Source: DATLEX01 sp035525045
GTDB taxonomy: Bacteria; Acidobacteriota; Thermoanaerobaculia; Gp7-AA8
Reading direction: 5' to 3'
DNA: 60,478 bases
Assembly (NCBI GenBank): GCA_035525045.1
Contig: DATLEX010000304.1
Span: 1-60,478, forward strand
A program made the translations under genes and the position numbers. The first letter of the stretch is position 1. Each line of letters begins with the position of its first letter. This document shows positions 54,985-60,478 of this stretch, piece by piece. The notes under the pieces were generated by a model. That model saw only the letters and a list, made by a program, of their open reading frames with translations, searched no databases and had not been told where the DNA came from.

Positions 54985-55371
54985 TCAGTCCCGCGCCGGG
55001 ACCATGCGGATGTCGGCGGCTCCCCCGGGGCGGTGCAGGCGGATGGCGAATCGCTCCGGCCCGAGCTCGAGGATGTCCGCCGGAAATCGATAGCCCGCCT
55101 CGATCACCACCAGCCCCCCGCCGGCATGGTGCCAGCGGCCGAGGAGCGGCTCGGAGCCGTTCGCCGGCGTGACCAGCAGCGTGTTGTCGGAGAGGAAGAC
55201 GTAGAGCGTGCCGGGAGGAACGTCGCGAGCCTCCACCACCCGCCAGACCCGGTCGGAGAAGGGCGGCGGCTGCGGGGCGGGGAGGGTCGTCCGCGCCGGG
55301 CCGGCGACCATCCCGCACCCGGACGAGACGAGCAGGAGCAGCGCGAGGAGTACGAGTCGAGGATCGCTCAT
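54985..55371 (-). CDS. Small lipoprotein of unknown function
   Basis: A 128-residue protein with a lipoprotein signal (LVLLALLLLVSSGCGM, lipobox SSGC). The mature part, after a Pro-rich linker, is a small beta-rich domain: RVWRVVEARDVPPGTLYVFL, SDNTLLVTPANGSEPLLGRW and AGGGLVVIEAGYRFPADILE. It looks like a lipocalin-like or META/MliC-like barrel of the type LYVFLSDNTLL....GRW, which is common for periplasmic binding or inhibitor proteins. The function is unknown. The start overlaps the thioesterase stop (ATGA). Confidence 0.7.
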   Translation of the reverse strand: MSDPRLVLLALLLLVSSGCGMVAGPARTTLPAPQPPPFSDRVWRVVEARDVPPGTLYVFLSDNTLLVTPANGSEPLLGRWHHAGGGLVVIEAGYRFPADILELGPERFAIRLHRPGGAADIRMVPARD

Positions 55372-55778
55372 TCGGCGGAGTAGGCGTTGGCGGCCTGCCG
55401 GATCGGCTTCGGCCGCCGGTCTTCTCCCACGTTGACGTAGACGACCTGGGCCTCGGTCACGAGGACCTTCCTGCCGGGGTCACCACCGCGGATGGCCTCC
55501 ACCACGACCTTCGTGGTGATCGAGCTCGTGCCGATGCGGAGGGTCTCGGTCCAGAAGCTCACCAGGTCGCCGACGAACACCGGCTCGTGGAAGACGACCT
55601 TGTCGAGCGAGACGGTGACCATGAACTTCAGGCCCTGCCGGCGGGCCTCGATGGCGCCGGCCTGGTCGACGTAGGAGAGGATCACCCCGCCGAAGATCGT
55701 GCCGTGCGCGTTCGTGTCACGCGGCATCATGAGCACGCGGATGGCGGGCTCGTTCCACTTCGAGGCGATCTCGGTCAC
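55368..55778 (-). CDS. Acyl-CoA thioesterase, hotdog fold
   Basis: A 136-residue thioesterase of the YciA/BFIT type that hydrolyses acyl-CoA. PRDTNAHGTIFGGVILSYVD with the conserved Asn, His and Asp of the hotdog active site, VSLDKVVFHEPVFVGDLVSF and VVVEAIRGGDPGRKVLVTEA are visible. It starts at a GTG that overlaps the stop of the PpiD-like gene (GTGA) and matches the family N-terminus. Coupling with a foldase and a lipoprotein is probably only genomic packing. Confidence 0.92.
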   Translation of the reverse strand: MTEIASKWNEPAIRVLMMPRDTNAHGTIFGGVILSYVDQAGAIEARRQGLKFMVTVSLDKVVFHEPVFVGDLVSFWTETLRIGTSSITTKVVVEAIRGGDPGRKVLVTEAQVVYVNVGEDRRPKPIRQAANAYSAE

Positions 55779-57721
55779 GCCAGTGGCTGCGGCGCGGCGC
55801 TCCGCAGCGCCTGCTCGTTCCGTTCGATCTTCGACGACTTCCGGAGCCGCTCCAGCAGCACGCTGCGCAGGCTGCGGGCCTGCTGCATGCGCAGGGCCTC
55901 GAGATACTGCGCGGAGCGCTCCTTCAATTCCTCCGGCGTGAAACGCGTCTGCTCGGTGACCTGGAACACCACCGCCCCTTCCGCGACCGGAACCGGGCCG
56001 GCGATCTCCCCCACCGGAGCAGCCATGGCCGCCTTCACCAGCTCGCTCGTGTCGCCGGTGAACCCGCCGATGTGGCCCTGGCGGGTGACCTGCGTGTCGG
56101 CGGGAGCGAGACTCACTTTCGAGGCCACCCCGTCGACCGACGCGGCCCCGGACATCGCGTCCCGGAGCGCATTCATGCCGGCCTCGCGGGCCGTCGCCAT
56201 GCGCGCGTCGTTCTCCACGCGCTCGCGGATCTCGGAGAGCGGGAGCACACCCGCCGGGCGGATCCCGGCCAGGTAGGGGATGACGATGCCGCGCTGCGTG
56301 CCGAACGGATCGCCGATGTCGCCCTGCCTCGAGGCGAAGACCCAGGAGGTGAGCTGGGTGTTGTTCCCGATGCCCGGAATCTGCTCGCCCCGCTGGAACC
56401 ACTGCGTGTCATTGGAGCTGACCTTGTCATTGGCCAGGGCGGAGAATTCGTCGGGAGTGGCCGGCTTCCGCTGCCGGATCACCGCGGCGATGCGGGCGAT
56501 CTCCTCCCGCGCCTGCTCCTTCGCCATGTCGTCGATGACCTGCGCGGTGAGCTGCGGCCGGACCTCCCCGAAGGAGCGGTAGGCCGCCGGGCGGCGCTCC
56601 GAGACCCGGATGATGTGGAAGCCGTACTCCTGCGAGCGGATCGGGTCGCTGATCTGGTTCAGACCGATGGAGAAGGCGGCGCGGTCGAACGGCTCGACCG
56701 TCTCTCCCCGCTCCACCCATCCCATGTCCCCGCCGGCCGCCGCCGAGGAGGGATCGGCCGAGTTCTGCCTGGCCAGCGCCGCGAAATCGGCCCCGGCCCG
56801 GAGCTGGCGGACGAGCGACTCCGCCTTCGACCGCGCCGCGACATCCGGCGGCGAGGTCGGGTCGACCTTGATCAGAATGTGCTGGATCCGCGCGGACTCG
56901 CCGGAGCGGTACTGCTCCTTGCTGGCCTCGTAGCGCCGCCGCAGCTCCGCCTCGCCCGGCTGGATCTGCGACCGGAGCCGGGTGAAGTCGGCGACCAGGT
57001 ATTTCAGGGACCGCTGCTCGCCGTGGGCGTACCGGGGCTGGTTGGCCTTGTAGTACGCCTCCACCTCCGCCGGGGTGACCGTGACCCTGGCCAACTCGCG
57101 GCTCGCCGGGTAGAGCACGTAGTGGATCTGGGCCGCCTCGTTCATCCGCCGGTACTCCGCTTCCGCCGCTTTCGGGGAAACGATGATCGAGCTCTGCAGC
57201 GCGCTCTCCATCTTGGAGGTGGCGATGTCGCGAGCCAGCTCGTCCTCGAACTCGGCGGCGTTCTGATATCCGAGCGCCCCCGTGACGTAGCGCGTGTAGA
57301 GCTCGGCGCCCACGAATTTCCCCTCCGGGTTCAGCGTCGGAATCTGCAGGATGCGGTTGCGGACTTCCTCCTGCGTGGCATCGAGGTTCAGCCGGCGAGC
57401 CTGCTGGACCAGCAGCCGCTGATCGATCAGCGACTCGAGCACCTGCCGCTCCAGGCCGAGGTTCCGCAGCATCTCGGGGTTGAACTGCTCGCCGTACATC
57501 TGCCGGTAGTTCTGCTCGGTGTAGTAGAGGGCGCGGTCGAATTCGCGGTAGCTGATCGTCTCCCCGTTGACGCGCGCGGCGTAGGCTCGCTCCTCGCCGC
57601 CCGCCGTCCCGGCCCCCCCCATCCCCATGTCGATGAAGACGAAGCCGACGATGACCGCGGCCACGATGGCGATCAGGACCCACTTCAACTGGTTGAACGT
57701 CGCGCGCAATGTGCTGAGCAT
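55775..57721 (-). CDS. PpiD-like membrane-anchored peptidyl-prolyl isomerase
   Basis: A 648-residue foldase anchored by one N-terminal helix (LKWVLIAIVAAVIVGFVFI). A SurA_N-type chaperone region lies at about 50-180 (YAARVNGETISYREFDRALY). A parvulin domain lies at about 260-370 (RIQHILIKVDPTSPPDVAAR, GGDMGWVERGETVEPFDRAA, GFHIIRVSERR), and a second, degenerate parvulin-like half follows. It helps newly exported proteins leaving the Sec translocon. I start at the ATG at 57721. An in-frame ATG 33 bases upstream is possible but has no better signal. Confidence 0.9.
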   Translation of the reverse strand: MLSTLRATFNQLKWVLIAIVAAVIVGFVFIDMGMGGAGTAGGEERAYAARVNGETISYREFDRALYYTEQNYRQMYGEQFNPEMLRNLGLERQVLESLIDQRLLVQQARRLNLDATQEEVRNRILQIPTLNPEGKFVGAELYTRYVTGALGYQNAAEFEDELARDIATSKMESALQSSIIVSPKAAEAEYRRMNEAAQIHYVLYPASRELARVTVTPAEVEAYYKANQPRYAHGEQRSLKYLVADFTRLRSQIQPGEAELRRRYEASKEQYRSGESARIQHILIKVDPTSPPDVAARSKAESLVRQLRAGADFAALARQNSADPSSAAAGGDMGWVERGETVEPFDRAAFSIGLNQISDPIRSQEYGFHIIRVSERRPAAYRSFGEVRPQLTAQVIDDMAKEQAREEIARIAAVIRQRKPATPDEFSALANDKVSSNDTQWFQRGEQIPGIGNNTQLTSWVFASRQGDIGDPFGTQRGIVIPYLAGIRPAGVLPLSEIRERVENDARMATAREAGMNALRDAMSGAASVDGVASKVSLAPADTQVTRQGHIGGFTGDTSELVKAAMAAPVGEIAGPVPVAEGAVVFQVTEQTRFTPEELKERSAQYLEALRMQQARSLRSVLLERLRKSSKIERNEQALRSAAPQPLA

Positions 57722-57867
57722 GGAAGACGACCTTTCGGAGATGATCCCGGGCATCGGAGCTCGTCGGGACCGGAAAACGTGATCAATGGAAGCAAAAAGA
57801 ACGGCGCAGTCTACCTATTCCCCGGCGGGGCGGCAAACGCGCAACGACCACCGTAAACGCTTGTATA

Positions 57868-57876
57868 TGCTATAAA
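57868..57876 (+). promoter_or_regulatory. Extended -10 promoter of the FecR-domain gene
   Basis: TGCTATAAA inside TATGCTATAAA (57866-57876), 18 bases before the ATG. The same motif, with at most one or two changes, occurs at 4681-4691 and 16917-16927. No -35 match is evident. Confidence 0.5.
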
Positions 57877-57894
57877 TGATCGACTCGGGACGCG

Positions 57895-59331
57895 ATGGCA
57901 AAGAAGAGGAGCAAGGTTCAGGGTGCCGACATCGACTGGTACCTGATCTCCATCGATCGGCTCAAGCAGGTCGGCCTCGTCGTGCTCCTCCTTCTCCTCG
58001 GCGGCGCCGGCTACTGGTTCTGGCAGAAGGAAAAAGGGAACCCCCGCAGCAACGCCGAGTCGGCCATCGTCGATGCCCGGCAGGCGCTCAACTCCCTCGC
58101 CGCCTCGAAGGACTTCAACCTCCACCGCAACCAGTTCGACCGCGCCCAGCGCAAGCTCGACGAAGCGAACACGCTCTTCACCGCCATGCGCTTCGCCGAG
58201 GCGCAGGGAGCGGCCGTCGAGTCGCAGACCATCTGCCGGGCGGCGCTCAGCGGCGCCGGCGGCGCGGAGAACGACGCCCAGTTCCTGACCGTGGAGGGCG
58301 ACGTGCAGTATCAGAAAGGCTCCTCGGGCGACTGGAAAGGTGCCGATCCGCGCACGCCGCTGTTCAACGGCGACTGGGTGAAGACGGGGGACCGCGCCTC
58401 CGCCGAGCTCATCTTCTCGAACGGCTCGCTCTACACCGTCGGCTCCAACGCCCTGCTGGAAATCTACGCCTCGATCAATCCCACCACCTCCCGCAGGACC
58501 AACGCCGTCCAGATGCAGATCGGATCGGTGGAGGTGGCCACCACCGACGACTCGTCCACCGTGCGCACTCCCGGCAGCCAGGTGGTGGTCGAGTCGGAAT
58601 CGACCACGCACGTCGGCGTCGATCGCTCCCGCTCCACCTCCGTGGTGGCCACGAAAGGGACCGCGTCGGTGACATCGACGGCGGGGGGCGAGCCGATCCG
58701 GCTGGGCAGCGGCGAGAAGGTCACCTCGACCCCGGCCGGCCAGCTCTCGCCGGTCAAGAAACTCGTCGCCGCGCCGGCGCTTCTCTCCCCCTCCGACAAT
58801 CAGTTGTTCCAGAAGACGGACGTTCTGCGCGTGGTCTTCACGTGGAACACGGTGCCGGGATCGACCGGGTACCTCCTGCAGGTGTCGCGGTCGCGCCTGT
58901 TCTCGACGCTGGAGATCAACTCCCGGCGGCAGAGGAACACGGCTTCGGCGAACGTCACCTCGGAGGGGGCCTTCTACTGGCGCGTGGCCTCGGTGGGGCC
59001 CGACGGCGATGCGGGTCCATTCTCCTCGTTCCGGCGCTTCCGGGTCAGCGGCGTGACCAAGGGGGTCACGGCCGCCACGGACACGACGCCGCCGCCGCTC
59101 CAGCTCAACCGCCCCTCGTCGCTGGGGGGTCCGTTCTACATGGTTGAGGGGCGGACCGAGCCGGGAGCGACGGTGTTCATCAACGACGAGGAGGTCGACG
59201 TCAGCAGCGACGGAGTCTTCAAGAAGCTGGTCAGCTTCAACCGCACCGGGCAGAACGCCATCGTCGTCAAGGCCGTCGACCCGGCGGGGAATACGAATAT
59301 CAAATCCGAAACCGTGTTCGTGGAGGACTAG
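57895..59331 (+). CDS. FecR-domain envelope protein with Ig-like C-terminus
   Basis: A 478-residue protein anchored by one membrane helix (VGLVVLLLLLGGAGYWFW, about 27-44). Residues 50-115 are helical. The FecR domain at about 128-255 shows VEGDVQYQKGSSGDWKGADP, LFNGDWVKTGDRASAELIF, SLYTVGSNALLEIY, QMQIGSVEV and TPGSQVVVESE. A fibronectin-like segment (FTWNTVPGSTGYLLQVSRSR) and a final bacterial Ig-like unit (VEGRTEPGATVFINDEEVDV) follow. It may sense or hold cell-wall or surface polymers. It sits 95 bases before mreB on the same strand, which suggests a link to cell shape. Confidence 0.85.
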   Translation: MAKKRSKVQGADIDWYLISIDRLKQVGLVVLLLLLGGAGYWFWQKEKGNPRSNAESAIVDARQALNSLAASKDFNLHRNQFDRAQRKLDEANTLFTAMRFAEAQGAAVESQTICRAALSGAGGAENDAQFLTVEGDVQYQKGSSGDWKGADPRTPLFNGDWVKTGDRASAELIFSNGSLYTVGSNALLEIYASINPTTSRRTNAVQMQIGSVEVATTDDSSTVRTPGSQVVVESESTTHVGVDRSRSTSVVATKGTASVTSTAGGEPIRLGSGEKVTSTPAGQLSPVKKLVAAPALLSPSDNQLFQKTDVLRVVFTWNTVPGSTGYLLQVSRSRLFSTLEINSRRQRNTASANVTSEGAFYWRVASVGPDGDAGPFSSFRRFRVSGVTKGVTAATDTTPPPLQLNRPSSLGGPFYMVEGRTEPGATVFINDEEVDVSSDGVFKKLVSFNRTGQNAIVVKAVDPAGNTNIKSETVFVED

Positions 59332-59426
59332 CCGCGGCGCACGCGGTTCGTTCGAGACGGGGCAAACGTTTTGCACCCGCGGCAGCCCGGCTGCGGACCA
59401 TCATCAATGAGAAAGAGTGCTCTTCC

Positions 59427-60452
59427 ATGGCTTTGAAATCCCTCTTGTCGATGTTCTCGAACGATCTGGCGATCGATCTCGGGACAGCGAATACTCTCGT
59501 CTACGCGAAGAACAAGGGCATCGTCGTACGGGAACCCTCCATCGTCGCGGTCAACAAGCTCAACAACAACGTGGAGGCGGTGGGGAAGGAAGCGAAGGAG
59601 ATGCTCGGCCGGACGCCGGGCAACATCGTCGCGATCCGTCCCATGAAGGACGGCGTCATCGCCGACTTCGAAGTGACGGAGAAGATGATCAAGTATTTCA
59701 TCGAGAAAGCGCATGGGCGGCGCTTCCTGGTGAAACCGAGGATCGTCATCTCCGTGCCCTCGGAGATCACCCAGGTGGAGAAGCGGGCCGTGAAGGACTC
59801 GGCGCTCCGCGCCGGCGCCACCGAGGTCTACCTCATCGAGCAGGCCATGGCCGCCGCGATCGGCGCTGGCCTTCCCATCACCGATCCGACCGGGAACATG
59901 ATCGTCGACATCGGCGGCGGCACCACGGACGTGGCAGTGATCTCCCTGGCCGGCATCGTCTACTCCCGCTCGGTGCGCGTGGCCGGCAACGAGATGGACG
60001 ACGCGATCATTCAGTACATCAAACGGAAGTACAACCTTCTCATCGGCGAGCGGACCGCCGAGCAGGTGAAGATGGAGATCGGGTCCGCCTTCCCCCTCGA
60101 CGAGGAGATGACCATGGAGCTCAAGGGGCGCGACCTGGTGGAGGGCGTCCCCAAGACGCTGGTCGTCTCCGACGAGGAGATCCGCGAGGCCCTCTCCGAG
60201 ACGGTGGCCACGATCGTCGAAGCGGTACGGGTGGCGCTCGAGCGCACCCCCCCGGAGCTCTCCGCCGACATCATGGACAAGGGCATCATCATCGCCGGTG
60301 GCGGCTCGATGCTGCGGAACCTCGACAAGCGCCTGCGCGAGGAGACCGGACTCCCCGTCACCCTGGCCGAGGACCCGCTGGCCTGCGTGGCCCTCGGCAC
60401 CGGCCAGATGCTCACCGACTTCAACCTCCTGCGAAAGATCTCCATCGAGTAG
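59427..60452 (+). CDS. mreB: Rod shape-determining protein MreB
   Basis: A 341-residue bacterial actin that guides lateral cell-wall synthesis. DLAIDLGTANTLVYAKNKGI (phosphate 1), GNIVAIRPMKDGVIADFEVT, VDIGGGTTDVAVISLAGIV (phosphate 2), RVAGNEMDDAIIQYIKRKYN and IIIAGGGSMLRNLDKRLREE (adenosine motif) are complete, and length is standard. mreC would normally follow, but the window ends 26 bases later. A hairpin GCAAA-CGT-TTTGC and a GCAGCC-C-GGCTGC palindrome lie in the 95-base leader. Two in-frame stops TAG TAG close it. Confidence 0.97.
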   Translation: MALKSLLSMFSNDLAIDLGTANTLVYAKNKGIVVREPSIVAVNKLNNNVEAVGKEAKEMLGRTPGNIVAIRPMKDGVIADFEVTEKMIKYFIEKAHGRRFLVKPRIVISVPSEITQVEKRAVKDSALRAGATEVYLIEQAMAAAIGAGLPITDPTGNMIVDIGGGTTDVAVISLAGIVYSRSVRVAGNEMDDAIIQYIKRKYNLLIGERTAEQVKMEIGSAFPLDEEMTMELKGRDLVEGVPKTLVVSDEEIREALSETVATIVEAVRVALERTPPELSADIMDKGIIIAGGGSMLRNLDKRLREETGLPVTLAEDPLACVALGTGQMLTDFNLLRKISIE

Positions 60453-60478
60453 TAGGGGTCACATCGAGTAGTAGGGGT
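60443..60478. repeat. Short direct repeat at the window end
   Basis: CATCGAGTAGTAGGGGT occurs twice in tandem, separated by two bases (once over the mreB stop codons, once at the very end). It is probably an assembly artefact at a contig end rather than biology. Confidence 0.6.

Overview
The window is high-GC bacterial DNA, densely coding, with no rRNA. It looks like a whole contig, because it opens inside a gene and ends just after mreB in a short direct repeat. I infer Acidobacteriota, possibly the Thermoanaerobaculia/Holophagae side. The evidence is a VWFA protein of the acidobacterial type, a Ser/Thr kinase fused to TolB-like and TPR regions, large repeat-rich exported proteins, and rpsF-rpsR-DUF2232-rplI and DUF177-rpmF-plsX-fabD-fabG clusters. 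No marker here proves the phylum.

Layout. 1-4593: 3' end of a cadherin-like surface protein, tRNA-Gly(CCC) and a Xer-type recombinase. 4723-14290: an envelope and repair run (GNAT, lytic transglycosylase lipoprotein, VWFA protein, mfd, two parvulin foldases). 14363-19479: cobB-like sirtuin, radC, ilvE, SDR, rhomboid and a methyltransferase. 19517-22001: ribosomal genes and tRNA-Thr(CGT). 22145-25123: three overlapping genes (DUF350-like membrane protein, glutathionylspermidine-synthase-like ATP-grasp ligase, unknown protein with a Gly-rich tail), the best candidate for an undescribed system. 25124-26530: tRNA-Arg(TCG), a collapsed Crp/Fnr pseudogene and tiny genes. 26527-30118: fatty acid and phospholipid cluster with rpmF and DUF177. 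30176-34669: a membrane-anchored unknown protein divergent from three tandem GT4 glycosyltransferases. 34719-35052: an AT-rich island with a strong promoter, a 19-residue Lys/Ser peptide gene and a terminator. 35098-38543: DUF4097-like protein, DUF2892, ECF sigma and anti-sigma, CCA-adding enzyme, FAH hydrolase. 38581-45064: hpt, a kinase lying between two copies of the hpt/rnj junction, RNase J and AsnRS. 45256-52518: dynamin-like GTPase, lipid kinase, a very large outer-membrane protein and an Ig-like repeat protein. 52661-60452: PLP dehydratase, rarA, lipoprotein, thioesterase, PpiD-like foldase, FecR-domain protein and mreB.

Themes. Many genes serve the envelope: murein cleavage, three parvulin foldases, rhomboid, glycan transferases, lipid kinase, dynamin, MreB. 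Genes are tightly packed with ATGA-type overlaps. Several transcription units begin with a -10-like hexamer only 7-11 bases before the start codon and no ribosome binding site, which suggests leaderless transcripts. All homology statements come from reading motifs by eye; no database search was run.
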